64,000 nt of DNA. It comes from Chromatiaceae bacterium. GTDB taxonomy: Bacteria; Pseudomonadota; Gammaproteobacteria; Chromatiales; Chromatiaceae. How positions within the stretch are numbered: the stretch's first letter is position 1; the number at the start of each line of letters is the position of its first letter. The notes beneath the pieces are model-generated. The model worked only from the letters and a program-made list of their open reading frames with translations. It searched no databases and was not told where the DNA came from. Location: NCBI GenBank assembly GCA_025458165.1, contig JALOTB010000009.1, forward strand, positions 52,105 through 116,104, written 5' to 3'. This document shows, one piece after another, positions 1-8,058 of this stretch. A program made the translations under genes and the position numbers.

Positions 1-2
1 TG

Positions 3-1049
3 GCCAGCGGGGTGCTGTTCATCTCCGCCCACTTCGCCTCCCAGACTACGCCCTTGATCGCCGACACGGCGCGGCAGGTGATCCGCGGCGTCGGCTACCC
101 GCGCGAGGTGTTCAACGCGGACGCCTGCACCATCATGACCAGCTTCATGGACCACAGCGCCCGCGACTACCTGCCGCTGAACCTGGAGGCGCTCGATGAG
201 GCCGGGCTCGCGCACATCACCCCCAAGCACCAGGTGACGGTCTTCGGCTATGCCTGCGATCAGACCCCGGCGATGATGCCCCTGCCGATCTGGCTGGCCC
301 ATCGGCTGGCGGAGCGGCTGGACTCCCCGGCCGTGAAGCGCGCGCTGCCCTACTTGCTGCCGGATGGCAAGACCCAGGTCGCCATCGAGTACCGCAACGG
401 CGAGCCGTTGCGGATCCATAGCATCACGCTGGTCACCAGCCAGTCCGAGGACGCGGGGGTGAGCCCGGGGGAGCTGCGCGAGGCGGTGATCGCCACGGTA
501 ATCGAGCCGGTGCTGGTCGCCGAGGGCTACCGGGCCGCGGAGGGGACACAGCTCTTCGTCAACCCCGAGGGGCCGCTGATCGGCGGAGGACCGGCGGCCC
601 ATGCCGGGCTCACGGGGCGCAAGACCGGCATCGACACCTACGGCGAGTACAGCCGACACAGCGGCGCGGGGCTCAGCGGCAAGGACCCGATGCGCATCGA
701 CCGGGTGGGTGCCTACATCGCCCGCTATGCCGCCAAGAACCTGGTGGCCGCGGGCCTCGCGCGCGAGTGCGAGGTGCAGTTGAGCTATTCCATCGGCGTG
801 GCGGAGCCGGTGAGCGTGCGGGTGCGCACCTTCGGCACCGGGGCGGGGGAGGATCGGGGCCTGGAGGCGCGCCTGCGCGAGGTGGTCGACTTCCGACTCG
901 CCGCGATCGTCCGCGATCTCGGGCTGCGCAAGCTGCCCGGGCAGCACCCCGGTGGCTTCTATCGGCGTCTCGCCACCTACGGCCAGGTGGGGCGCATCGA
1001 CCTCGATCTGCCCTGGGAGCGGACCGATCGTGCCGAGACCCTGCGCTAG
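3..1049 (+). CDS. metK: S-adenosylmethionine synthetase, divergent, 5' end outside window
   Basis: Makes S-adenosylmethionine from methionine and ATP in the cytoplasm. The frame is open to the left edge and begins mid-protein; alignment by eye to E. coli MetK suggests roughly 50 N-terminal residues lie upstream. Recognisable blocks are FGYACDQTP then MPLPIWLAHRLAERL (central domain), LTGRKTGIDTYG, GAGLSGKDP (the glycine-rich loop), the RVGAYIARYAAKN helix and YSIGVAEP. The usual GAGDQG stretch before FGYA is replaced by ITPKHQV, so this is a divergent MetK class. A paralog of a standard metK elsewhere is possible. The stop codon overlaps the convergent HMA-like gene by three bases. Confidence 0.9.
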   Translation, partial: ASGVLFISAHFASQTTPLIADTARQVIRGVGYPREVFNADACTIMTSFMDHSARDYLPLNLEALDEAGLAHITPKHQVTVFGYACDQTPAMMPLPIWLAHRLAERLDSPAVKRALPYLLPDGKTQVAIEYRNGEPLRIHSITLVTSQSEDAGVSPGELREAVIATVIEPVLVAEGYRAAEGTQLFVNPEGPLIGGGPAAHAGLTGRKTGIDTYGEYSRHSGAGLSGKDPMRIDRVGAYIARYAAKNLVAAGLARECEVQLSYSIGVAEPVSVRVRTFGTGAGEDRGLEARLREVVDFRLAAIVRDLGLRKLPGQHPGGFYRRLATYGQVGRIDLDLPWERTDRAETLR

Positions 1050-1339
1050 GGCCCTTCGGGGGTCGGGGGCGGCACGGGCCGCACAGCGGCTGGGGTGGCG
1101 TCCAGCATGAACCAGGGGCTCTGCGCCAGGGCGATCGCGACCTCGCGGACCGCTCCCGGCTGGAGGTGAAGCAGCGCGCTCCCGGTCAGCGGGTCGGCCT
1201 GGACCTCCTCGACCCCGGGGAGCCGGCGCAGATACTCGTAGAGACCGAGGAAATAGACGAGGTCCCGGCGCCGCTCGTCGATCCGCAGCCGCAGCCGGCG
1301 CTCGGTTTGGTGGGCGATGCGGGCGCGAGGTCGACTCAC
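1046..1339 (-). CDS. HMA-like domain protein lacking the metal-binding CxxC
   Basis: A 97-residue protein that looks like the HMA_2 family, a ferredoxin-like fold related to heavy-metal-associated domains. Visible features are the RIAHQTERRLRLRI strand, the LGLYEYLRRLPGVEEVQADPLTGS helix-strand block typical of HMA folds and a proline-rich tail. No CxxC metal site is present, so metal binding is not expected. I chose the GTG start at 1339 because it overlaps the stop of the upstream DUF5132 gene (GTGA), implying translational coupling. A longer frame extends upstream but is antisense-like composition inside the neighbour. Function unknown. Confidence 0.6.
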   Translation of the reverse strand: MSRPRARIAHQTERRLRLRIDERRRDLVYFLGLYEYLRRLPGVEEVQADPLTGSALLHLQPGAVREVAIALAQSPWFMLDATPAAVRPVPPPTPEGP

Positions 1340-1665
1340 GCGGGGTCGCTGGGCTTGGTCACCGCCGCCGTCCGGGACTCGACCTCCGCCGTGCAGGCCG
1401 CCGCCTCCCGTGCGGCGCGCTCGGCCTGCAGCTCTTCGCGCACCTCCGCGACCAAATCGTCGATGATCTCGCCGATCTCGGCGGCCGCCTCGCGCCCCTT
1501 CTCCCAGGCCACGACCCCCGCCTTCAGCGCGGAGCGCGCCAGCGGCCGCGCGTAGGGGGCGAGCACGGCCACCGCGATGGGGACCAGCACCGCCAGCCCG
1601 ATTCCGATGGCCGTGCTGCGGGCGGTGTCGTTGTTGAGTAGCTCGTTGAGCGGTGCCTGGGCCAT
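1336..1665 (-). CDS. DUF5132-like small membrane protein
   Basis: A 109-residue protein with an N-terminal hydrophobic segment (about residues 18-40, IGIGLAVLVPIAVAVLAPYARP), then a charged, probably helical stretch (EIIDDLVAEVREELQAERAARE) and an alanine-rich tail. This organisation matches DUF5132 proteins, which commonly sit beside HMA_2-like proteins as here. It is the first gene of a two-gene minus-strand unit coupled to the HMA-like gene by a four-base overlap. Its role is unknown; insertion in the inner membrane is inferred from the hydrophobic segment only. Confidence 0.65.
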   Translation of the reverse strand: MAQAPLNELLNNDTARSTAIGIGLAVLVPIAVAVLAPYARPLARSALKAGVVAWEKGREAAAEIGEIIDDLVAEVREELQAERAAREAAACTAEVESRTAAVTKPSDPA

Positions 1666-1834
1666 CGGTGCGGGCCTCCGCGCCTATCGGCGCTGTGGGT
1701 TCGGTCGGGATCTTCACTTTCAGTCTATCTTAACGGCACCCTGAATCTTTCAAGGCGCCGACGAAGGCCAAAGGTTGCTACCAGGACGCCGCCGGCGTCC
1801 ATCACTCGGGGTCCATGCCCCAGGAGCTCGATCG

Positions 1835-2035
1835 ATGATCGTACGGCTAGTTCTCGGTGTCGGGCTCTTTGCGCTCGGCTACTACCTCGGGCGCGAGGTC
1901 GGACGCGCGGAGCCGGTGCGTGAAGCGCTCCGGTCGGCTCGGGAAGGCGAGGGGACCGCGCCTGGAGCGACGGGAGAGCCGCCCGCTGCCCCCGGTGCCG
2001 GGCGTGGCGCGGATGTCCCGGGCGAGTCGGGCTGA
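1835..2035 (+). CDS. small single-pass membrane protein, unknown function
   Basis: A 66-residue protein that begins with a membrane segment (MIVRLVLGVGLFALGYYLGREVG, residues 1-17 hydrophobic) followed by a charged region and a Pro/Ala/Gly-rich tail. The ATG at 1835 is preceded by AGGAG at about 1822, a good ribosome binding site, so I prefer it over the longer frame from 1775. It is divergent from the DUF5132 gene and upstream of the GDP-fucose genes. No family recognised. Confidence 0.5.
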   Translation: MIVRLVLGVGLFALGYYLGREVGRAEPVREALRSAREGEGTAPGATGEPPAAPGAGRGADVPGESG

Positions 2036-2044
2036 GTCCGTGGT

Positions 2045-2067
2045 CTGGGTTGAGGAACGAAACCCAG
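2045..2067. repeat. REP-like hairpin of the GAGGAACGAAA family
   Basis: CTGGGTT and AACCCAG arms enclose GAGGAACGA. The same core recurs at 4731-4810 and in a GATGCGG-armed version at 34640-34860, so this is a dispersed intergenic palindrome family. Confidence 0.6.
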
Positions 2068-2172
2068 CAGCAACGTTGAAGGACCCGCCCGGAGGATCAG
2101 GTTTCCGGTACCCTGAGTGCGTTGGCCATCCGCGAGCCGGATCATTCGGCTCGCACCGTCGAGACCCGAGAC

Positions 2173-3150
2173 ATGCCCGACACCGTTCCCCCCCGATCCA
2201 TCTTCGTCGCCGGCCATCGTGGGATGGTAGGTGCCGCGATCCTGCGTGCGCTGCGGATCAAGGGGGTTGGACCAGTCCTCACCCGCACCCATGCGGAGCT
2301 CGATCTCACCGACCAAGCCGCCGTCGAGGACTTTTTTGCCACCGAGCGTCCGCGGCAGGTCTACCTGGCGGCGGCCAGGGTGGGCGGCATCCTGGCCAAC
2401 GATACCTACCCGGCCGAGTTCATCTACCAGAACCTGATTATCGAGGCCAATGTGATCCACGCCTCCTACCGCCACCGGGTGGATCGGCTCCTTTTTCTCG
2501 GTAGCTCGTGCATCTACCCGCGGCTCGCCGAGCAGCCGATGGCGGAGGACGCCCTGCTCACCGGCCCGCTCGAGCCCACCAACGAGCCGTATGCCATCGC
2601 CAAGATCGCCGGGATCAAGCTCTGCGAGTCCTACAACCGGCAGTACGGGACCGATTTCCGCAGCCTGATGCCGACCAACCTTTACGGGCCGGGGGACAAC
2701 TTCGATCTCGACACCAGCCACGTCATCCCGGCACTCATCCGCAAGTTCCATGAGGCCAAGATCGCCAACCAGCCCACGGTCGAGGTCTGGGGCAGCGGGA
2801 CCCCGCGACGGGAGTTCCTCCACATCGACGACCTGGCCGATGCGTGCCTCTTCGTCATGGGGCTCGACGCCGACACCTATCGTGCGCACACCCAGCCCAT
2901 GCGCTCGCACATCAATGTCGGGACTGGCCGTGACCTCAGCGTTGACGAGCTGGCCCAGACCGTGAGGGCCGTGACCGGCTACCGAGGCGAGATCCGGTTC
3001 GACCCGAGCAAACCGGACGGCGCCCCGCGCAAGCTGCTCGACGTCTCGCGCCTGAGCCGGATGGGGTGGCGAGCGCGCGTCGATTTCTACACTGGTCTCG
3101 AACAGACCTACGACTGGTTCCTCGCCCATCGGGCGGAGCTGCGGGCCTAG
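2173..3150 (+). CDS. fcl: GDP-L-fucose synthase
   Basis: Converts GDP-4-keto-6-deoxymannose to GDP-L-fucose by epimerisation and NADPH reduction. The protein is 325 residues, close to the usual 310-325. It starts with the Rossmann glycine motif ([10 protein letters not shown]) and has SSCIYP and the catalytic pair in YAIAK (Tyr about 140, Lys about 144), then [11 protein letters not shown] and RREFLHIDD typical of the family. I chose the ATG at 2173; an upstream frame from 2122 adds an unconserved leader. It lies 88 bases before gmd, which supplies its substrate. Confidence 0.95.
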   Translation: MPDTVPPRSIFVAGHRGMVGAAILRALRIKGVGPVLTRTHAELDLTDQAAVEDFFATERPRQVYLAAARVGGILANDTYPAEFIYQNLIIEANVIHASYRHRVDRLLFLGSSCIYPRLAEQPMAEDALLTGPLEPTNEPYAIAKIAGIKLCESYNRQYGTDFRSLMPTNLYGPGDNFDLDTSHVIPALIRKFHEAKIANQPTVEVWGSGTPRREFLHIDDLADACLFVMGLDADTYRAHTQPMRSHINVGTGRDLSVDELAQTVRAVTGYRGEIRFDPSKPDGAPRKLLDVSRLSRMGWRARVDFYTGLEQTYDWFLAHRAELRA

Positions 3151-3238
3151 TGCCCTGCGGCTGGCATCGAGGCGAGAGGCCGGCATCAAGCGCATACCCG
3201 CGCCGATCAGCGGAACAGAATCCAGGAGCCTCGAAGGC

Positions 3239-4327
3239 ATGAAACGCGCACTCATCACCGGGATCACCGGACAGGACGGGGCCTATCTGGCGGAGCTCTT
3301 GCTCGACAAGGGCTACCAGGTGCACGGCATCAAGCGCCGCACCTCGTTGTTCAATACCGACCGCATCGACCACCTCTACCAGGACCCGCATGAGCCGAAT
3401 CGACGCTTCGTCCTCCACCACGGCGATATGACCGACTCGTCGAGCCTGATCCGCATCATCCAGCAGGTGCAGCCCGACGAGCTCTACAACCTCGCTGCGC
3501 AGAGCCATGTCGCAGTCTCCTTCGAGGAGCCGGAATACACCGCGGACTCCGACGGCCTGGGGACCCTGCGTCTCCTGGAGGCCATCCGCATCCTCGGTCT
3601 CGGGGGCAAGACTCGTTTCTATCAGGCATCCACCTCTGAGCTCTACGGCAAGGTCCAGGAGAGCCCCCAGCGCGAGACCACGCCCTTTTATCCGCGCTCG
3701 CCCTATGCGGTCGCCAAGCTCTACGCCTACTGGATCACCGTCAACTACCGCGAGGCTTACGGCTTCTACGCCTGTAACGGCATCCTCTTCAACCACGAGA
3801 GCCCGCTGCGCGGCGAGACCTTCGTCACCCGCAAAATCACGCGCGCCCTGGCGCGCATCAAGCTCGGGCTCCAGGAGTGCCTCTATCTCGGCAACCTCGA
3901 CGCCAGGCGCGACTGGGGGCACGCCCGCGACTACGTTCGCATGCAATGGCTCATGCTCCAGCAGGACCAGCCGGACGACTTCGTCATCGCCACCGGCGAG
4001 CAGCACTCGGTGCGGGAGTTCATCGAGCTCGCCGCGGCCGAGGTCGGCCTCGCGATCCGCTGGGAGGGCCAGGGGGTCGCGGAGAAGGGCTACGACGCGG
4101 CGACCGGTGTGTGCCGGATCGCCGTCGACCCGCGTTACTTTCGCCCCACCGAGGTCGATACCCTGCTCGGTGATGCGACCAAGGCGCGCGAGCAACTGGG
4201 CTGGGAGCCCGAGGTCGGCTTCCGCGACCTGGTGGCCGAGATGATGCGGGAGGACCTCAAGGAGGCGGAGCGAGACGCCCTCTGCCGCAAAGAGGGATAC
4301 GCGACCCCACGACGACACGAGTCGTGA
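3239..4327 (+). CDS. gmd: GDP-mannose 4,6-dehydratase
   Basis: First committed step of GDP-fucose synthesis: dehydrates GDP-mannose to GDP-4-keto-6-deoxymannose with bound NADP. At 362 residues it is full length. Visible motifs are GITGQDG (residues 8-14), [14 protein letters not shown], the serine of STSELYG, catalytic YAVAK (Tyr156, Lys160), [16 protein letters not shown] and [10 protein letters not shown]. It follows fcl in the same direction, so the two genes give a complete GDP-mannose to GDP-fucose path. A shorter paralog is found at 14655-15626. Confidence 0.97.
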   Translation: MKRALITGITGQDGAYLAELLLDKGYQVHGIKRRTSLFNTDRIDHLYQDPHEPNRRFVLHHGDMTDSSSLIRIIQQVQPDELYNLAAQSHVAVSFEEPEYTADSDGLGTLRLLEAIRILGLGGKTRFYQASTSELYGKVQESPQRETTPFYPRSPYAVAKLYAYWITVNYREAYGFYACNGILFNHESPLRGETFVTRKITRALARIKLGLQECLYLGNLDARRDWGHARDYVRMQWLMLQQDQPDDFVIATGEQHSVREFIELAAAEVGLAIRWEGQGVAEKGYDAATGVCRIAVDPRYFRPTEVDTLLGDATKAREQLGWEPEVGFRDLVAEMMREDLKEAERDALCRKEGYATPRRHES

Positions 4328-4545
4328 CTGCGCTCGGCGTTGTCCGCTCCGCGGCGACGCACCGGCGACCGACCTACCGGCGAACCCCGCACGGCGGCGC
4401 GGGGGGCGGCTCAGCGATACACGGAGCGGTGGCCGGGTGGCGCTTCCGACGCAAACCCAAGGTCAAGGCGGCATCTTGTCGTCCACCCCTCGGGTAGGGC
4501 AGATCTGCGCCTCCCGCCTGCCATCGCCAGGGGGAGGGCCCGCCC
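4328..4545. other. intergenic stretch without a recognisable gene
   Basis: High-GC sequence after gmd with short frames in several phases but none with convincing protein composition or a ribosome binding site. It leads into Rpn-family fossils and repeats at 4546-4910. Confidence 0.4.
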
Positions 4546-4695
4546 GTGACCGATCCCACCGTCGGCGACTCCGGCTCCCGTTGGACAGAGGCGGTGGAGT
4601 GTTGCTTCCCGGAGTTCCTGGCGCCGCTCGATCCTGGCATCCATACCGCGATCGACGGGCCCCAGGGACACAGATTCCCCGACACGCGGCGCTGA
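4546..4695 (+). pseudogene. fossil of an Rpn/DUF4351-type nuclease N-terminus
   Basis: Translation from the GTG at 4546 gives a 49-codon frame whose segments WTEAVE, FPEFLAPLDPGIH and AIDGPQG parallel WKEALQ, LPDFLALLFPRVH and GIDWSQG at the start of the Rpn-family gene at 5549. It then runs into a stop at 4693, just where the intact protein continues with the conserved nuclease core. It is a truncated relic. The last 58 bases recur in the direct repeat copy at 4821-4878. Confidence 0.6.
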
Positions 4696-4724
4696 CCGCC
4701 CGCAACCGCCCAGCCGTCTCAGCC
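4638..4724 (+). repeat. 87 bp direct repeat, copy 1
   Basis: Identical to 4821-4907 apart from one base seen by eye (ACACAG versus ACCCAG). It contains the end of the Rpn-family fossil plus following non-coding sequence. The two copies flank the inverted REP pair at 4731-4810, as if that pair sat within a duplicated target. Confidence 0.85.
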
Positions 4725-4730
4725 AGAGCC

Positions 4731-4810
4731 GTAGGCTGGGTTGAGGAACGAAACCCAGCATCCACCAACGCCGGAGACGCTGGGTTTCGCTCCGCTCAAC
4801 CCAGCCTACG
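4731..4810. repeat. paired inverted REP elements
   Basis: GTAGGCTGGGTTGAGGAACG with its AAACCCAGC closing arm (4731-4762) is followed by the inverted version GCTGGGTTTCG..CTCAACCCAGCCTACG (4778-4810). The arrangement is like a bacterial interspersed mosaic element and lies between two 87 bp direct repeats. Confidence 0.8.
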
Positions 4811-4820
4811 CGTACCCCGC

Positions 4821-4907
4821 CATCCATACCGCGATCGACGGGCCCCAGGGACCCAGATTCCCCGACACGCGGCGCTGACCGCCCGCAACCGCCCAGCCGT
4901 CTCAGCC
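4821..4907 (+). repeat. 87 bp direct repeat, copy 2
   Basis: Second copy of 4638-4724. The 50 or so bases after it are markedly AT-richer than the surroundings (around 4911-4980) and are the likely promoter region of the MarR-type gene; TTGACC at 4930 could be a -35 box, but no clear -10 at correct spacing was found. Confidence 0.8.
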
Positions 4908-5062
4908 TACCCAGCCCTTAAACAACAAGTTGACCATACGCATTAACCCGTGGTGTCATCTTGTCACGTTCACGATATGAACGGACGGCCGCCAGCCCGC
5001 GTCCTCACCACAACACGAACCAAGCCACCTTGCCCCCCGCCCTCCCAAATCACCCATCGGCC

Positions 5063-5452
5063 TTGCGCGACGAGGTCCACTACCGCCTCTTGAAGCTCCT
5101 CGCCGAGCACCCCGAGGCCAGCCAGCGCCAGCTCGCCGATGCGCTAGGCGTCAGCCTCGGCAAGATCAACTATTGCGTCAAGGCCCTCATCGACAAAGGC
5201 TGGGTCAAGGTCAACAACTTCAGGAACAACAAGAACAAGCTCGCCTACGCCTACCTGCTCACCCCCAGCGGAGTCGACGCCAAGGCGCGCATCACTGCCC
5301 GGTTCCTCAAGCGCAAGCTCGCCGAGTTCGAGGCCCTCGAGGCCGAGATCGCCCAGCTCACCGCAGAGGTCAACGACCTCGGCCGGGCGCCCGCACCGTC
5401 GCGGTCCTGCGACAACCAGGGGTCCGGCGCCAACCTCGGCAACCAACGATGA
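5063..5452 (+). CDS. EPS-associated MarR-type transcriptional regulator
   Basis: A winged-helix DNA-binding protein of the MarR family found with exopolysaccharide loci (like TIGR04176). The core starts RDEVHYRLLKLL, then the helix-turn-helix ASQRQLADALGVSLGKINYCVKALIDKGWVKV, the wing NFRNNKNKLAYAYLLTPSG and a C-terminal helix KRKLAEFEALEAEI that may dimerise. The start is uncertain: TTG at 5063 begins exactly at the conserved core (129 residues), while TTG at 4961 in the same frame adds 34 unconserved residues. It probably controls part of the polysaccharide locus; that is inferred from family and position. Confidence 0.8.
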   Translation: MRDEVHYRLLKLLAEHPEASQRQLADALGVSLGKINYCVKALIDKGWVKVNNFRNNKNKLAYAYLLTPSGVDAKARITARFLKRKLAEFEALEAEIAQLTAEVNDLGRAPAPSRSCDNQGSGANLGNQR

Positions 5453-5460
5453 CGACAAAC

Positions 5461-5515
5461 CGCGCGAGGGAGGATTACTGCGGCCGCGTCAGCCCGATCG
5501 GGCTGAGCTGCTGCT
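5461..5515 (+). pseudogene. internal fragment of UDP-glucuronate decarboxylase gene
   Basis: Bases here match an internal part of the UDP-glucuronate decarboxylase gene around 8940-8990: one frame reads REDYCGRVSPIGL against [13 protein letters not shown]. About 50 bases are preserved, ending just before the Rpn-family gene at 5549. It is one of three traces of this gene in the window (see 7461-7590 and 8550-9502). Confidence 0.65.
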
Positions 5516-5548
5516 GCGGCCCCCAGGTCGCATCCGAAGCTCCAGGCC

Positions 5549-6583
5549 ATGACTGAGCTCCCGAGCGACGACTTCGACTCCCCCTGGAAGGAAGCCCTGC
5601 AGCGTTACCTACCGGACTTCCTCGCCCTGCTGTTTCCCCGGGTCCATGCCGGGATCGACTGGTCCCAGGGCTATGAATTCCTCGACAAGGAGCTCCAGCA
5701 GGTGGTGCGCGATGCCGAGCTTGGCCGGCGTCTGGCGGACAAGCTGGTGCGCGTCATCGACACCGACGGGCAGGAAGACTGGCTACTCATCCACATCGAG
5801 GTCCAGGGCGATCCCGATGCCGACTTGGCCGAGCGCCTGTTTGTTTACAATTACCGCATCTTCGATCGCCATCGGCGCCCGGTGGTCAGCCTGGCGGTGC
5901 TGGCGGATGAACGCCCGGACTGGCGCCCGGATCACTTTGGCTGGCGACGGTGGGGGTGCGAGGTCGGCATCCGCTTTCCCCGCGTCAAGCTGCTTGACTA
6001 CCGCGAGCGCTGGGCAGAGCTGGAGGCCTCGGCCAACCCGTTCGCGGTCGTCGTCCAGGCGCACATCAAGACCCAGGAGACGCGCAGGGCCCCGGCGGAG
6101 CGCTACCGCGCCAAGCTCGCCCTGGCCAAGAGCCTCTACCGGCGCGGCTGGGGCCGCGACGACATCCTGGAGCTGTTTCGCTTCATAGACTGGATGCTGC
6201 GCCTGCCCGAGGATTTGGAAGAGCAACTCTGGTCTGAAATCCAGACCTTCGAAACGGTGGAGCATATGCCCTACGTCACCAGCGTCGAGCGGATCGGCAT
6301 CCGCAAAGGCATCCAGCAGGGGATCGAGCAGGGGATCCAGCAGGGGATCCAGCAGGGGATCCAGCAGGGGATTCAACAGGGGATCCAGCGGGGGCTGCAG
6401 CGAGAGCGTCTGCTCCTGCTTCGTTTAGTGGAGAAACGATTTGGCGCCGCGGTGGCCGAGCAAAGCGGCCCCCTGCTCGACCGCATCGACAACGCCCAAG
6501 CGCTAGAAGACCTTGCCGAGGCCCTACTCGACAGCGCTGACGGGGCCGCCTGGCTGCAAACCCTGACCCAAGCCGCGGGCTGA
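5549..6583 (+). CDS. Rpn-family nuclease with DUF4351 C-terminus
   Basis: A 344-residue PD-(D/E)XK-type nuclease of the Rpn (recombination-promoting nuclease) group. The N-terminal nuclease domain shows WKEALQRYLPDFL, FLDKELQQ, then KLVRVI and the E-x-Q catalytic-like strand LIHIEVQG (about residues 75-82). A linker of seven near-identical I(Q/E)QG repeats (about residues 251-280) precedes a DUF4351-like C-terminus (LLLLRLVEKRFGAAVAEQ to GAAWL). In this family DNA cleavage promotes recA-independent recombination in E. coli; that is family knowledge. Two more copies of the C-terminal part follow in tandem. Confidence 0.88.
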   Translation: MTELPSDDFDSPWKEALQRYLPDFLALLFPRVHAGIDWSQGYEFLDKELQQVVRDAELGRRLADKLVRVIDTDGQEDWLLIHIEVQGDPDADLAERLFVYNYRIFDRHRRPVVSLAVLADERPDWRPDHFGWRRWGCEVGIRFPRVKLLDYRERWAELEASANPFAVVVQAHIKTQETRRAPAERYRAKLALAKSLYRRGWGRDDILELFRFIDWMLRLPEDLEEQLWSEIQTFETVEHMPYVTSVERIGIRKGIQQGIEQGIQQGIQQGIQQGIQQGIQRGLQRERLLLLRLVEKRFGAAVAEQSGPLLDRIDNAQALEDLAEALLDSADGAAWLQTLTQAAG

Positions 6584-6630
6584 CCCCAACTCGGCGCACG
6601 GGACTGGAGACTGGGAACACGCCAAAGATC

Positions 6631-6962
6631 CGGATGCTGGCCTTCCCGAGGACTTGGAAGAGCAACTCTGGTCTGAAATCCAGACCTTCGAAAGGGTGGA
6701 GCACATGCCCTACGTCACCAGCGTCGAGCGGATCGGCATCCGCAAAGGCATCCAGCAGGGGATCCAGCAGGGACTGCAGCGAGAGCGCCTGCTCCTACTA
6801 CGTCAGACGCGCAAACGGTTTGGCGCCGCGGTGGCCGAGCAAAGCGGCCCCCTGCTCGACCGCATCGACAACGCCCAGGCGCTGGAAGACCTCGCCGAGG
6901 CCCTCCTCGACAGCGCCGACGGGGCCGCTTGGCTGCAGACGCTGACCCAAGCCGCCGGCTGA
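6631..6962 (+). pseudogene. tandem partial copy 2 of the Rpn/DUF4351 C-terminal module
   Basis: Repeats the last part of the preceding gene from LPEDLEEQ through the stop codon, in frame from 6654 (TTG) for 102 codons, with only two IQQG units before LQRERLLLL. It lacks the nuclease domain. The spacer after its stop (CCCCAACTCGGCGCACGGG) is the same as after copy 1, so the duplicated unit is about 379 bases and includes the spacer. One base is missing near 6637 relative to the parent. Confidence 0.8.
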
Positions 6963-7002
6963 CCCCAACTCGGCGCACGGGACTCGCGGCCAAGAACACC
7001 GC

Positions 7003-7461
7003 ATCGACCGGATCCTGCGCCTTCCCGAGGACTTGGAAGAGCAACTCTGGTCGGAGATCCAGACCTTCGAAACGGTGGAGCATATGCCCTACGTCACCAG
7101 CGTCGAGCGGATCGGCATCCGTAACGGGATCCAGCAGGGCATCCAACAGGGGATCCAGCAGGGACTTCGGCGAGAGCGTCTGCTCCTGCTTCGTCTGGCG
7201 GAGAAACGATTTGGCGCCGCGGTGGCCGAGCAAAGCGCCCCCCTGCTCGATCGCATCGACAACGCCCAGCCGCTCGAAGACCTTGCCGAGGCCCTCCTCG
7301 ACAGCGCTGACGGAGCCGCTTGGCTCCGGACCCTGACCCAAGCCGCGGGCCGACCCGCTCAACGCGAAGGACTCGAGGCCAGGCACACCGCCACCGGGAG
7401 CGCCCCTGCCAAGCCCAGCCGAGCTTCCGGGATAACAAGGAACCACAAGTCCGAACCCTGA
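7003..7461 (+). pseudogene. tandem partial copy 3 of the Rpn/DUF4351 C-terminal module
   Basis: Third copy, starting at the segment equivalent to FIDWMLRLPEDLEEQ and carrying three IQQG units. The stop codon at the end of the other copies is changed to CGA at 7351, so the frame reads on for 36 more codons into unrelated sequence before stopping at 7459-7461. A 142-residue product from the TTG at 7033 is formally possible, but no ribosome binding site supports it. Confidence 0.75.
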
Positions 7462-7528
7462 TGCCCGACTTCCTCCGCAAACGCATCCTCGTAACCGGTG
7501 GCGCCGGCTCACTCGGTGCGCAACCGTG
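7400..7528 (+). repeat. left copy of direct repeat around the MNT-HEPN module
   Basis: About 130 bases covering the upstream sequence and first 22 codons of the UDP-glucuronate decarboxylase gene; the partner is 8487-8617. Similarity includes the non-coding part (CCCAGCC..CCGGGATAA..AACCACAAG..AACCCTGATGCCC versus CCCAGCC..CCGGATAAA..AACCACGAAG..AACCCTGATGCCC). The HEPN and MNT genes lie between the copies. Confidence 0.75.
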
Positions 7529-7590
7529 AGTACGGCCAGCGCCAGCTCGAGCCCGACATCCGCTTGGCCAGGACCGGGTTCGGCTGTGGA
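7461..7590 (+). pseudogene. internally deleted relic of UDP-glucuronate decarboxylase
   Basis: Starts [21 protein letters not shown], matching the first 22 residues of the gene at 8550 ([21 protein letters not shown]), and then jumps to sequence matching its 3' part near 9368-9420 (CCAGCGCCAG..CCCGACATC..TTGGCCAGGACC). About 820 bases of the middle are deleted and a stop follows at once. It is the left remnant of a duplication. Confidence 0.75.
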
Positions 7591-7713
7591 CCGCAAAGTC
7601 CCCCTCCGATCGCCGCTGCAACCCGCCGACGCTCAGGGAGGCTCGTTCGACTGGACTTCAGTCGATCAACCAACCGATCAGCAAACCCGCCCCCCTCGCA
7701 GCCAGTGCCAATC

Positions 7714-8058
7714 GTGAATACCCGATCCAACGACAACCCATCGGCCGCGACGGTCGACCCGGTCGCCAGAGCATTCGCCCAACGCCTCAGACATCGACTG
7801 GGCAAACATCTCCGCGAGGTGCGTCTCTTTGGGTCGCGCGCCCGAGGCGACGCCCGCAACAGCTCCGATTACGACGTGCTCGTCGTCGTCGACCAACGCA
7901 CACCCGAGATCCGATCCACGATCCTCGACATTGAGGTGGACCTCCTGGGCGAATACGACGTGCTCGTGACCTCGGTGCTTCGGAGCGAAGACGAGTGGCG
8001 AGTCAGCCAAAATTATCCATTCGCCCGCAACATCGCCCGAGAGGGCGTCTCCCTTTGA
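7714..8058 (+). CDS. MNT-type nucleotidyltransferase antitoxin of a HEPN/MNT pair
   Basis: A 114-residue minimal nucleotidyltransferase. It has the signature GSRARG followed by DYDVLVVVD (the D-x-D metal pair) and a third acidic residue near DIEVDLL. Stand-alone proteins of this type act as antitoxins that modify and silence a neighbouring HEPN toxin, which follows directly with a four-base overlap. I chose GTG at 7714 because the conserved region begins shortly after; the frame is open further upstream into the UDP-glucuronate decarboxylase relic. Confidence 0.85.
   Translation: MNTRSNDNPSAATVDPVARAFAQRLRHRLGKHLREVRLFGSRARGDARNSSDYDVLVVVDQRTPEIRSTILDIEVDLLGEYDVLVTSVLRSEDEWRVSQNYPFARNIAREGVSL

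Noticed and set aside
1046..1717. A longer form of the HMA-like protein from 1717
   Set aside because: The extra N-terminal part is Arg/Gly-rich shadow of the DUF5132 gene; GTG 1339 with the GTGA overlap is better.
4437..4946. A 169-codon frame over the REP and repeat region
   Set aside because: It contains the duplicated 87 bp segment twice with non-coding REP sequence in the middle.
6300..6400. Regularly repeated 12 bp units that look like a CRISPR-type array
   Set aside because: They encode the IQQG linker in frame within a gene and have no spacers.
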